Assembly (NCBI GenBank): GCA_963775805.1
Contig: CAVZKG010000001.1
Location: 2,604,001 to 2,668,000, forward strand
DNA: 64,000 nucleotides
DNA from: JAFAMB01 sp963775805
GTDB taxonomy: Bacteria > Verrucomicrobiota > Verrucomicrobiia > Chthoniobacterales > JAFAMB01
Direction: 5' to 3'
Below are positions 35,315 to 43,839 of this stretch, piece after piece. The notes under the pieces are model-generated. The model did not search any database. It saw only the letters and a program-made list of their open reading frames with translations, and was not told the origin of the DNA. Within the stretch, counting starts at the first letter, position 1, and every line of letters starts with the position of its first letter. A program made the position numbers and the translations under genes.

Positions 35315-37294
35315 GTGATCGCGTTTCGCAAAGATTTCGACCAACAGTTTGTCCAGAACATGCACGATACCTTCGGGCAACAGGGGCTGCTTTCCGGCGC
35401 GAAAAATTTCGAGTACCGGCCTGAACAACAGCAAATGGCAACCGCAGTGGCCAGGGCGTTGGACGACCACCGGCACCTCGTAGTCGAAGCAGGTACGGGC
35501 GTCGGGAAATCGCTTGCCTATCTTGTACCGGCAGTCCTCTTTGCGCTCGAACAGAAACGAAAGGCGATCGTTTCGACACACACCATCAATTTGCAGGAAC
35601 AGCTCCTCCAAAAAGATATACCGATCGTTCGCGGATTGATTGATCAGCCGTTCGAAGCTGCGCTCCTTAAGGGGCGACAAAATTACCTCTGCCCCAACCG
35701 CCTCGAGCGCGCTCTACAGCTCCAGAATGACCTGTTTACCAGTTCTGAGCAGCAGGAACTTCTCAGAATCAAAGAATGGAGCCAGAGAACGACAGAGGGA
35801 ACTCTGAGCGACATGGACATCGAACCGGAGCTGTCCGTCTGGACACAGGTCTGCAGCGAGCCGCACATTTGCACGCCGAAAACCTGCGGTGCAAATAATC
35901 GATGCTTTTACCAGGAGGCCCGTAAGAAGCTGCTGACGGCCGACCTTATTGTCGTCAATCATACCCTCTTCTTTCTGGCACTTGAAAAGATTGCAGACGC
36001 GGAAACCAGGAGCTCCGGATACCTTTTCCCGAATGATTTCGTCATATTGGACGAGGCCCACACGGTCGAGGCGGTTGCAGCGCGGGAAATCGGAATCGGA
36101 GTTTCGCAATACGGCCTCAAACAGGCGCTGCAAAGGCTCTACAACCCTAAATCGCAAAAGGGATTGTTTACCGTGCTAAGGGCCCAGGAGGCGATTCGCG
36201 AGACCTCCGAATCCATCGAGATCGTCGATCGTTTTTTTCAATCCGTTGACAATGCGTCCGACTTCCGCAAAGGCCGGGAGTGCCGCGTTCGCCGGCCAGA
36301 CCTCGTACCGGACAACTTGACCATTCCTCTGACACGTTTGCAGGCGGCGGTTGTGGCCGCCGTCAAAGAAACAGATGACGACAAGCTGAAATCAGAGCTT
36401 CAAGATCTCGGACGTCGCATCCGCGAAGCGAGGCGCGGTGTCATTGATTTCTTGCAGCAGATTCCGGAGAACCATGTCTACTGGGTTGAGCGCACGGGGA
36501 AGATGTCGCAAAACATCACATTGAATGCCGCCCCGATCGATATCTCTTCCGTCCTTAATCGGTTGTTGTTCTCGGAGGATCGGACCTGCATCATGACGAG
36601 TGCAACTCTGGCAGTCGGGCAGGACGACCTCGCCTATTTCAGAAACCGCGTCGGCGCGTTCGACGTTGACGCCCTCAAGATTGGAAGCCCTTTTGATTTC
36701 GAGCGTCAAATGCGGCTCTTTGTGCCAAAAAAAATGCCCGACCCACGCGATACCAACTACGAAGAAGAGCTCGAGAAATGGATCGAATACTTTCTGAACA
36801 AATCAAACGGGCGAGCGTTTGTCCTGTTCACAAGCTACAAGTCAATGACGAGTATCGCTCAAAGAATGGAAACAAAATTGGAGCGGAAATACACGTTCAT
36901 GGTCCAGGGACAAGGTGCCTCGCGAACCAGAATGCTCGAGAAATTCAAGAAGTCCGAAGACGGCGTTCTTTTCGGCACGGACAGTTTCTGGACCGGCGTC
37001 GATGTTCCCGGCGAAGCTCTCTCTAACGTGATAATCACGCGCCTTCCTTTCGCAGTTCCGGACACTCCCTTGATCGAAGCTAAACTCGAATTCATTGAGT
37101 CCAACGGCGGCGATCCATTCGTCGAATACTCGCTTCCGGAAGCAATCCTGAAACTGCGCCAGGGCGTCGGTCGCTTGATCCGGACAAAGAATGATCAAGG
37201 AATCATCGTGATTCTGGATAATCGAATTTTGAGCAAAGGGTATGGCAAAAGCTTTTTGCAAGCGCTTCCGCGCTGTCCCGTCGAGATTGTCTGA
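35315..37294 (+). CDS. dinG: DinG/XPD-type ATP-dependent DNA helicase
   Basis: 659 residues, superfamily 2 helicase of the Fe-S XPD/DinG family. Walker A is VEAGTGVGKSLAYLVP, the Walker B DEAH box is FVILDEAHTVEA, and motif VI is KLRQGVGRLIRTKND. Cysteines that can hold a 4Fe-4S cluster lie in NYLCPNRL, VCSEPHIC and TCGANNRC. It unwinds 5'-3' on R-loops, forks or D-loops. GTG 35315 is the long start; ATG 35360 would be 15 residues shorter, and neither has a strong ribosome binding site. Exonuclease domain of Gram-positive DinG is absent. Confidence 0.88.
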   Translation: MIAFRKDFDQQFVQNMHDTFGQQGLLSGAKNFEYRPEQQQMATAVARALDDHRHLVVEAGTGVGKSLAYLVPAVLFALEQKRKAIVSTHTINLQEQLLQKDIPIVRGLIDQPFEAALLKGRQNYLCPNRLERALQLQNDLFTSSEQQELLRIKEWSQRTTEGTLSDMDIEPELSVWTQVCSEPHICTPKTCGANNRCFYQEARKKLLTADLIVVNHTLFFLALEKIADAETRSSGYLFPNDFVILDEAHTVEAVAAREIGIGVSQYGLKQALQRLYNPKSQKGLFTVLRAQEAIRETSESIEIVDRFFQSVDNASDFRKGRECRVRRPDLVPDNLTIPLTRLQAAVVAAVKETDDDKLKSELQDLGRRIREARRGVIDFLQQIPENHVYWVERTGKMSQNITLNAAPIDISSVLNRLLFSEDRTCIMTSATLAVGQDDLAYFRNRVGAFDVDALKIGSPFDFERQMRLFVPKKMPDPRDTNYEEELEKWIEYFLNKSNGRAFVLFTSYKSMTSIAQRMETKLERKYTFMVQGQGASRTRMLEKFKKSEDGVLFGTDSFWTGVDVPGEALSNVIITRLPFAVPDTPLIEAKLEFIESNGGDPFVEYSLPEAILKLRQGVGRLIRTKNDQGIIVILDNRILSKGYGKSFLQALPRCPVEIV

Positions 37295-37357
37295 CGCTTT
37301 TATTTCTCGCAATCTTATCCGACCGATACTGCAACGACGTATATGCCCTATATTACT

Positions 37358-38677
37358 TTATAGTTTCTTTTTCCGCCGATAGAGCGTCGCGGGATCCACT
37401 CCAAGAACCGCCGCCGCCTCGTCGATCGTGCGCGAGTTCGCTATCACCCTCCGCATATGCTCGTTTTCAATCTCTTCGAGAGTCACATTCCCGCCAACCC
37501 TGAACTCCGATGAGACCTGGACGATCTCTCCGAGATCCGCTGTCCCGATCTCGTCATCGCTCGCCAGGATCACTGCGCGCTCGATCAGGTTGCGCAACTC
37601 CCGCAAATTTCCCGGCCAATTGTACGAATGCATCGCTTCGAGCGCTTCCGCGGTGAATCCGCGAAACGTTTTCCCGGCTCTCTGCGAAAAGAAATCGAGA
37701 TGTCTTTTGGCGATTCCTTCGAGATCCTGCACACGATCGCGAAGGGGCGGCAGCCGCAGAGAAATGACATTCAGGCGGTAATAAAGATCCTCCCGGAACC
37801 GTCCGTCGCGAACGGCTTCCTGCAGATCCCGATTTGTCGCCGACATCACGCGCACATTCGCTCGACGCGGTTTCGCTTCTCCTACCCGCTCGTATTCGCG
37901 CTCTTGAAGAAGGCGCAGCAATTTGGACTGAATCTCCAATGGCAGATCGCCAATTTCATCCAGAAACAAGGTGCCGCCGTCGGCTGCCGCGACTTTGCCC
38001 TGCGTCTCGACCAAGGCTCCGGTAAATGCACCTTTAACATGACCGAATAACTCACTCTCCAAAAGTTCGCGGGACAGACTCGGACAACTAACAGTCACGA
38101 ACGCCCGCCCTCTTCTCGGGCTCCGGGCGTGCATTCCTCTTGCCAGAACAGTCTTACCTGTACCGCTCTCCCCTAAAATTAGAACCGTGGCGTCGCTGTT
38201 TGCAGCTTTAAATGCAACATCAATAGCGGCCTGCGTGATGGGGGAATGGGTCGTCAAATCGAGCTCAGGCGACTCTGCATTGAGCTGTGACTCGAGTTCC
38301 ACCACCCGATTTTCCAGACGCTTTGTTCTTTCGATCCGGACAAGCAACTGCCGGACCTGATCCGGAGTACACGGTTTTGGAAGATAGTCGAAAGCCCCGC
38401 GCCTCATCGCTTCGACGGCGGTTTCAATCGATGCAAATGCCGTGACAATCACGATCGCAGCTTGTGGCGCGAGCCGGAGAATTTCGTCGAGAACATCCAG
38501 CCCGTTCTCCTGGTGGAGCTTCAGATCCAGGAATACAACGTCGAATCCTGACCCTTTGAGTTCTTTGAGAGCCTCAGCGCCCGTCGCGGCCGCGACCACC
38601 TCATGGTCCATCGACTCGAGCGCCATTGCCATCGTCCGCCGGATATTCCTTTCATCATCAACGACTAAAGTCCGCAT
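37358..38677 (-). CDS. Sigma-54-dependent NtrC-family response regulator
   Basis: 439 residues in three domains. Receiver at 1-115 with VVDDER, phosphoacceptor D51 (VVFLDLKL) and the conserved lysine in DYLPKPC. AAA+ domain at about 140-370 with GESGTGKT, GAFTGA (contact loop for sigma-54) and DGGTLFLDEIGDL, and the LREDLYYRLN-like FREDLYYRLNV. A Fis-type helix-turn-helix closes the protein (TIDEAAAVLGVDPATLYRRK). All features for an active enhancer-binding protein are present. No histidine kinase is adjacent, so it is an orphan here. It is divergent from a sugar ABC importer, 385 bp apart. I found no clear -24/-12 promoter in that gap. Confidence 0.92.
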   Translation of the reverse strand: MRTLVVDDERNIRRTMAMALESMDHEVVAAATGAEALKELKGSGFDVVFLDLKLHQENGLDVLDEILRLAPQAAIVIVTAFASIETAVEAMRRGAFDYLPKPCTPDQVRQLLVRIERTKRLENRVVELESQLNAESPELDLTTHSPITQAAIDVAFKAANSDATVLILGESGTGKTVLARGMHARSPRRGRAFVTVSCPSLSRELLESELFGHVKGAFTGALVETQGKVAAADGGTLFLDEIGDLPLEIQSKLLRLLQEREYERVGEAKPRRANVRVMSATNRDLQEAVRDGRFREDLYYRLNVISLRLPPLRDRVQDLEGIAKRHLDFFSQRAGKTFRGFTAEALEAMHSYNWPGNLRELRNLIERAVILASDDEIGTADLGEIVQVSSEFRVGGNVTLEEIENEHMRRVIANSRTIDEAAAVLGVDPATLYRRKKKL

Positions 38678-39062
38678 ACCCTATATCCCGCCCTAGTGTA
38701 TCGAGTCATAAGTTGGAGGCATTCCGTCCGGCCCCTGCCGGATCAGTTGGCTGATTTTCGAGGCGCGAATGATGCATTAGTTTGGTGATAGATCATATAA
38801 ACCGCGTTCTCTCCATGTGCCAAACGAACCAGCCCATTCCAACAGAGAATACCATCGCCAACCGGTTAAAATTCTTTCCACCAAAAATAGGCGCTTGATA
38901 AACGTTGCGAGAATCGATTCCCTCAATGCCATCGGTCTGCTTTGTGAAATCGGACCGGTTTGTAAAAAACGTTTCCAATCGCTTGACACTCAAAATACGC
39001 AACTGATAAACCTGTAGGACTTTACCCCCAAAATTGGGAATACCCCAAGAAAGACCCCAGAA
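38678..39062. promoter_or_regulatory. Divergent regulatory region (NtrC-type gene / sugar importer)
   Basis: 385 bp without an ORF. A candidate promoter for the importer is TTGACA (38983-38988), 16 bp, GATAAA (39005-39010), about 53 bp before the ATG. Upstream are AAACGTTT (38968-38975), a LacI-type CG-centred palindrome, and two ACCGGTT palindromic cores at 38860-38867 (AACCGGTT) and 38954-38961. These could bind a sugar-responsive repressor; no such regulator is encoded nearby. Confidence 0.4.
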
Positions 39063-40352
39063 ATGCTTCTCAAGAAACTTCTCACTAGGCGAACCGCCGC
39101 GTATTGGCTCGGTTCCATCCTCACTACCGCTTTGATTGCCCCCAATGTGTTCGGAGGCGTAACGCTTCAATGGGCTGGACCGGCCGCCGGACCTGAAGCT
39201 GACTTCGCTACGAAGGTCGTCAATGAGTGGGCGCAGAAAACCGGAAACACCGTCAAACTCATCAGCCGCCCCTCTGACACCTCTCAGGCGCTGCAGACGT
39301 ACGAACAATACTGGGCCGCCAGAAGCCCGGAAGTCGACATCTATCAAATCGATGTGATCTGGCAAGGGATTGCCGCACCACATGCGGTCGACTTGAAGAA
39401 ATATTACACAGACGCGGAGCAAAAGGAATATTTCCCCAGAATCATCCAGAATAACACTGTCGGCGGCAAATTAGTCTCGATCCCGGTGTTCGTCGATGCG
39501 GGTATTCTCTATTACCGGACGGACCTCCTTCAGAAATACGGCTACAGCGGCCCTCCAAAAACCTGGGAAGAGCTGACCGAAATGGGGAAGAAAATCCAGG
39601 ACGGCGAGCGCAAAGAGGGTAAAGCCGACTTCTATGGATTCGTTTTTCAAGGCAAGGCTAGCGAGACAGTGACCTGCGATGCCATCGAGTGGGTTTACAG
39701 CTATGGCGGCGGCACTATCATCGACGCGGACAAGAAAGTTACCATCAATAATCCCAACGCGATCAAAGCTTTGGAAACTGCTAAAGGCTGGGTCGGAACA
39801 ATCGCACCGGCTGGTGTCGTGACCTACGACGAGGAACCATCTCGAAACGTGTGGCAGGCGGGAAATGCGGCTTTTATGCGAAATTGGCCGTACGCGTATT
39901 CGCTGGGACAAGACCCGAAGAGCCCAATCGCCGGAAAATTCGACGTAACTGTCCTGCCTAAGGGCGGTGAGAATGGCAAAAATGCAGCTTGCCTTGGCGG
40001 TTGGCAATTGATGGTTTCCGCCTATTCGAAAAATGCGGATGTGGCAGCAGATCTGGTGAAGTTTCTAAGTTCTTCTGATATTCAGAAAAGGCGCGCAATC
40101 GAGCTGAGCGCGCTCCCGACTCGACCCGCTCTCTACAGCGATGCTGAAATCCTCGCGAAAGAGGGTTGGTTCAAGAACATGCAGGAGGTTCTGGACAACG
40201 CGGTCGCGCGTCCTTCCACTGTGACGGGTGCCGATTACAACCAGATTTCCACCGCGTTCTTTCAAAATGTGAACAAGGTGCTCTCTGGAGGTGAATCCGC
40301 GCAAGACGCCGTGAAGAATGTCGAAAAAGTCGGCAAACGATTAATTCGATAG
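39063..40352 (+). CDS. Family 1 extracellular sugar-binding protein of an ABC importer
   Basis: 429 residues. An N-terminal signal peptide (TRRTAAYWLGSILTTALIAPNVFG) leads into the two-lobed family 1 solute-binding fold: VDIYQIDVIWQGIAAPHAVDL, SIPVFVDAGILYYRTDLLQKYG and AAFMRNWPYAYSLGQD resemble trehalose/maltose/alpha-glucoside binding proteins (ThuE/AglE/LpqY group). The first residues carry RR, but the mature sequence has no lipobox cysteine, so it is likely a periplasmic soluble protein. It leads an operon with two permease genes (14 bp, then 4 bp overlap). Confidence 0.87.
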   Translation: MLLKKLLTRRTAAYWLGSILTTALIAPNVFGGVTLQWAGPAAGPEADFATKVVNEWAQKTGNTVKLISRPSDTSQALQTYEQYWAARSPEVDIYQIDVIWQGIAAPHAVDLKKYYTDAEQKEYFPRIIQNNTVGGKLVSIPVFVDAGILYYRTDLLQKYGYSGPPKTWEELTEMGKKIQDGERKEGKADFYGFVFQGKASETVTCDAIEWVYSYGGGTIIDADKKVTINNPNAIKALETAKGWVGTIAPAGVVTYDEEPSRNVWQAGNAAFMRNWPYAYSLGQDPKSPIAGKFDVTVLPKGGENGKNAACLGGWQLMVSAYSKNADVAADLVKFLSSSDIQKRRAIELSALPTRPALYSDAEILAKEGWFKNMQEVLDNAVARPSTVTGADYNQISTAFFQNVNKVLSGGESAQDAVKNVEKVGKRLIR

Positions 40353-40366
40353 GAATCTGAGGCGCC

Positions 40367-41263
40367 ATGGCAACGCAGGCAAAGGCAATCGATTTACTGG
40401 ATCGCCAGAGAAGACTGGCTTGGATTCTCATTCTACCAGCTGTTATTGTAGTGTTTCTGGTAGTTGGGTATCCGTTAGGTCAGGTGCTGGTTTATTCGCT
40501 CCTCAAATATAAACTGGACGGCGTCACTCCCGCTACCTTCATCGGGATAGACAACTACGTCTCCATTCTAACTGACAGCGATTTCTGGTCCGCTTTCCTA
40601 AATACACTAGTCTTTTCCTTTTTCTCGGTAACGATTGAGACCGTCCTGGGCCTCGTCGTTGCCTTGGTCGCTAGCTCTCAATTCAAAGGCCGTTCGTTTC
40701 TGCGAGTCGCGATATTGGTCCCTTGGGCGATACCCACCGTGGTATCGTCCAAGATCTGGATGTGGATGTTTAACGATGTTTACGGCATCGTAAACATCGT
40801 GCTCATCAACTTCCATCTTATACACGATAAGATCGCCTTCTTGGCTAAACCAGAAACGGCAATGCCGGTGATTATTGCGGTGGATGTTTGGAAGACAACG
40901 CCTTTCATGTCGCTGCTTTTGCTCGCCGGTCTCGGTTTGATCCCAGCAGATATGTACGAGGCTGCCTCAATAGATGGGGCATCCAAAATTCGTCAATTCT
41001 TTTCACTGACCTTGCCGCTTTTGATGCCCACTTTGCTTGTCGCCTTAATATTTCGCACCTTAGATGCACTTCGAGTTTTTGATATCTTTTACATCATGGT
41101 GGGATCTCAAGGAAGCATGGCAACATTGGCTACCTACAACCAACAATGGCTGGTTTCATTTCTTGATGCAGGCATGGGATCTGCCGTCTCGGTAATCATT
41201 CTGGTTGTCATCATGGCTTTTGTGATCCTCTACACTCGATTCAGCAAAACTAGCTTCTCATGA
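40367..41263 (+). CDS. Sugar ABC importer permease (MalF-type)
   Basis: 298 residues, six transmembrane helices. The EAA loop reads YEAASIDGASKIRQFFSLTLPLL, the ATPase docking site. AWILILPAVIVVFLVVGYPLGQVLVYSLLKYKL starts the protein; it lacks the long periplasmic insertion of E. coli MalF, as in ThuF/AglF. It overlaps the next permease gene by 4 bp (ATGA), consistent with heterodimer assembly. Confidence 0.88.
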   Translation: MATQAKAIDLLDRQRRLAWILILPAVIVVFLVVGYPLGQVLVYSLLKYKLDGVTPATFIGIDNYVSILTDSDFWSAFLNTLVFSFFSVTIETVLGLVVALVASSQFKGRSFLRVAILVPWAIPTVVSSKIWMWMFNDVYGIVNIVLINFHLIHDKIAFLAKPETAMPVIIAVDVWKTTPFMSLLLLAGLGLIPADMYEAASIDGASKIRQFFSLTLPLLMPTLLVALIFRTLDALRVFDIFYIMVGSQGSMATLATYNQQWLVSFLDAGMGSAVSVIILVVIMAFVILYTRFSKTSFS

Positions 41264-42102
41264 GCCAACAAAATTCACAGTCTTCCATTTGGCGATGGCT
41301 GTTCTATCTACTGGTTGCCGCTATTATAGCGTTTAACCTTCTGCCATTCTTGTATGCACTCATCTCGTCATTCCGTCCGAACAGCGAACTGTTTTCGACA
41401 GATCTGGTGCCTAAGTCGCTAACATTTGATCATTACCGGGAAATCTTTCAGCAGCCGCGCTTCGTCCAGGGATTGATCAATTCGATTATTATTTCAGCAT
41501 GCACGGTCGTGATCGCTCTTGCCTTCGGCAGCCTCTGCGCCTATGCGCTCGGACGGCTCCCTTTTCGTTACAAAGGATCCGTGCTCTATCTCATCTTGAT
41601 CATGACGATGTTCCCCCAGATCTCGATTCTTTCGGGATTCTTCGTGATGCTCAAAACTCTAGGGTTATTTAATACACGGCAGGGATTGATTCTGACTTAC
41701 CTGGTCTTCTCACTTCCTTTTACGATTTGGGTAATGACTCAATACTTTCGGAGCCTGCCAAAGGACCTAGAAGAAGCTGCTTACGTCGATGGAGCTGCCC
41801 CGCTGACAGTTTTTTGGCAAATCCTGCTTCCGTTGACGGTTCCCGGGTTGATTTCAACCGGTCTCCTGGCATTCATTGCGGCCTGGAATGAATTCCTGTT
41901 CGCACTGACGTTCACGATTACCGACGACATGAAGACGGTTCCGGTCGTGATATCACAATTTACCGGGGCTTCCGCTTTCGAACAGCCCTGGGGAGCGATT
42001 ATGGCCGCATCGATGGTCGTAACGATTCCGTTGATCATCCTTGTGATGATCTTTCAGTATCGGATCGTGGCCGGCCTCACCGCCGGTGCCGTCAAAGGCT
42101 AA
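41260..42102 (+). CDS. Sugar ABC importer permease (MalG-type)
   Basis: 280 residues, six transmembrane helices. The EAA loop is EEAAYVDGAAPLTVFWQILLPLTVPGL. The C-terminus WGAIMAASMVVTIPLIILVMIFQYRIVAGLTAGAVKG is typical of ThuG/AglG. It pairs with the preceding permease. No MsmK/UgpC/MalK-type ATPase gene follows, so a shared ATPase encoded elsewhere must energise the system. Confidence 0.88.
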   Translation: MSQQNSQSSIWRWLFYLLVAAIIAFNLLPFLYALISSFRPNSELFSTDLVPKSLTFDHYREIFQQPRFVQGLINSIIISACTVVIALAFGSLCAYALGRLPFRYKGSVLYLILIMTMFPQISILSGFFVMLKTLGLFNTRQGLILTYLVFSLPFTIWVMTQYFRSLPKDLEEAAYVDGAAPLTVFWQILLPLTVPGLISTGLLAFIAAWNEFLFALTFTITDDMKTVPVVISQFTGASAFEQPWGAIMAASMVVTIPLIILVMIFQYRIVAGLTAGAVKG

Positions 42103-42115
42103 CGAATCGTTTGAG

Positions 42116-42171
42116 AGCAGAATGCTACGGTTTAGCCCGGGCATTCTGCTGCCACGGCCTGTGTCGGCCGT
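42116..42171. terminator. Double hairpin after the sugar importer operon
   Basis: AGCAGAATGC / GCATTCTGCT (42116-42125 with 42141-42150) is a perfect 10-bp stem with a 15-nt loop that includes TTTAGCCCGG. A second stem ACGGCC / GGCCGT (42154-42159 with 42166-42171) follows. No long U-run trails the first, so it may be a processing/stability element. Together they separate the importer from the CHAD gene. A third weak hairpin around GATCGACC...GGTTCGATC lies at 42230-42253. Confidence 0.55.
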
Positions 42172-42275
42172 ATCCAAGATGCCCTTTGGGGTTGTGGCCG
42201 ACTCCGACTCGCGCCATCTTTTCTTTTTGATCGACCCTTTAACGGTTCGATCCAAAGCGAAGAAAGAGAGAAAAC

Positions 42276-43328
42276 ATGGCGTTCAAATTCGAACTAGGGG
42301 AATCTTTTCTGACTGGTATTCCACGGGTTGCTCGTGAACAGATCGCAGGCGTTGCTCGATTGCTGAGCGAGAAACCACAGGCAAGCCCAGATTCAATCCA
42401 TGAAGCACGGAAGTGTTTAAAATCGGTCCGGGCTGTTCTGCGTCTCGCACGCGGCGGGATCCAGGATGACTGCCGGGACCACGAAAATCTGTTTTTCCGG
42501 GAAGCCGGTAGGTCGCTTTCCACCGCACGAGATCTTCACGCACAACTTGAGGCTCTCGAAAGGGTAGCAAAACCGGGTCGACGGAAGAGTCGCCTTCAGA
42601 CAACAGACGAGAACACCGCACACAAACTGATCCAAGAAACTCGCCTGGAAATTGAGCAACAAATCAAGGGCCAACAAATCCATGAACCGATCCAGATCCT
42701 CGTTAAGCAGCTTCAGAATGCAAAGCGACGCACAGCTTTCTGGTTCCAGGGAATCCTGCTCCAACCCGGGAACGAATGGGAGACGCTCATCGGAGCCGGT
42801 CTCCGACAAACCTACCGTAAAGCACGGAATCTTGTCTCCCAGATAGAAGCGACTGGGCACAAAACAGCTGATGACGAGATTTGGCATGATCTCCGAAAGA
42901 ACGCAAAAGCGCTTGGTTATCAGTTGCGCTTACTGAAGCCGATCTGGCCGGCTACACTTGGGCCGTTGATCGACGAGATCGATGAACTGACCTCCCGTTT
43001 GGGTGATGCAAACGATCTGGCAGCTCTCCAGAAAAGAGTCCGCGAGAAACGATTGCTGGATCATGACCTGGATGACCGGACGCGAAATGATCTAATTCAC
43101 TCCATCGAGCGCCGGAAACAAAAACTCCGGCTCCAAGCAATCAAATTCGGCCGGATCATCTATTCCGAACGACCCGGACAATTCAACCGCCGACTGGCCG
43201 GGTACTGGCAAATCTGGCGCGCGAGCAGGCCTCTTGAAAAGAGCATGGACAGTATGAGAGCGGAGCCTCTGAACGAAACCAGAGGAAGCAGTTCCAAGCC
43301 GGAAGCTCTTGCCGGTTGCTTCGCTTGA
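42276..43328 (+). CDS. CHAD domain protein (polyphosphate-binding type)
   Basis: 350 residues. CHAD domains are helical bundles with conserved histidines and basic residues that bind inorganic polyphosphate. Two internal repeats are visible: IHEARKCLKSVRAVLRLAR (about 42-60) and WHDLRKNAKALGYQLRLLKPIW (about 209-230), each with the H-x-x-R-K signature. There is no fused CYTH phosphatase domain and no signal peptide. The Hsp20 gene starts 21 bp downstream and Lon follows, suggesting that this polyphosphate binder belongs to a stress or proteolysis unit. Preceded by AAAGAGAG as ribosome binding site. Confidence 0.85.
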   Translation: MAFKFELGESFLTGIPRVAREQIAGVARLLSEKPQASPDSIHEARKCLKSVRAVLRLARGGIQDDCRDHENLFFREAGRSLSTARDLHAQLEALERVAKPGRRKSRLQTTDENTAHKLIQETRLEIEQQIKGQQIHEPIQILVKQLQNAKRRTAFWFQGILLQPGNEWETLIGAGLRQTYRKARNLVSQIEATGHKTADDEIWHDLRKNAKALGYQLRLLKPIWPATLGPLIDEIDELTSRLGDANDLAALQKRVREKRLLDHDLDDRTRNDLIHSIERRKQKLRLQAIKFGRIIYSERPGQFNRRLAGYWQIWRASRPLEKSMDSMRAEPLNETRGSSSKPEALAGCFA

Positions 43329-43349
43329 TTTTCACGTCCATTATAGGTT

Positions 43350-43793
43350 GTGAGTCGAAAAACCCGCACACTGCGTCTCCGTCTCATTGAGGGTCAGATT
43401 GGCGAAGTTGCCTACCAGCTAACCAAGGTCCATTTCGCGCAATTTCAGGATCCGGGCCCACATTGGCGGCCGCAGGTCAACATGTTCCAGTGTGCCTCCT
43501 GCTTGCGAGTCTGCGTCGCACTGGCCGGCGTCGTCGAAGAAAATGTCGAGCTTGAAATCGGTCCGGACAGTTTGCGCATCAGCGGGTATCGCACGCCTCC
43601 GGAACCATTGAAACAACAGGAACCAGTGTTCTCGACTACTCGAAAGGCGGTGCGGGTAATCGCTATGGAGATTGATCACGGACCGTTCGAGCGCGAACTG
43701 GAAATCCCCCCCGGTTACGACCATCGGCGTATCACGACCGAATGGGAGAACGGGCTGTTGTGGATCTACCTACCGCGCATAGCACACGCCTGA
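43350..43793 (+). CDS. Hsp20/alpha-crystallin family small heat shock protein
   Basis: 147 residues. The alpha-crystallin domain covers about 42-140: RPQVNMFQCASCLRVCVALAGVVEENVELEIGPDSLRISGYR, then GPFERELEIPPGYDHRRITTEWENGLLWIYLPR. Instead of the usual I-x-I tail it ends LPRIAHA. The N-terminal arm is basic. It is an ATP-independent holdase that keeps unfolded proteins ready for refolding or proteolysis. GTG 43350 is the start. Located between CHAD and lon with short gaps (21 and 46 bp). Confidence 0.87.
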   Translation: MSRKTRTLRLRLIEGQIGEVAYQLTKVHFAQFQDPGPHWRPQVNMFQCASCLRVCVALAGVVEENVELEIGPDSLRISGYRTPPEPLKQQEPVFSTTRKAVRVIAMEIDHGPFERELEIPPGYDHRRITTEWENGLLWIYLPRIAHA

Positions 43794-43839
43794 GACGCCG
43801 CCTCATTCGCTCGGCCTCCCGTCCCCAAAACAAAATCTC

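Noticed and set aside
38678..39062. Sigma-54 (-24/-12) promoter near the NtrC-type gene
   Set aside because: No GG-N10-GC element with TGGCAC/TTGC flanks was found; TTGACA-GATAAA fits a sigma-70 promoter better.
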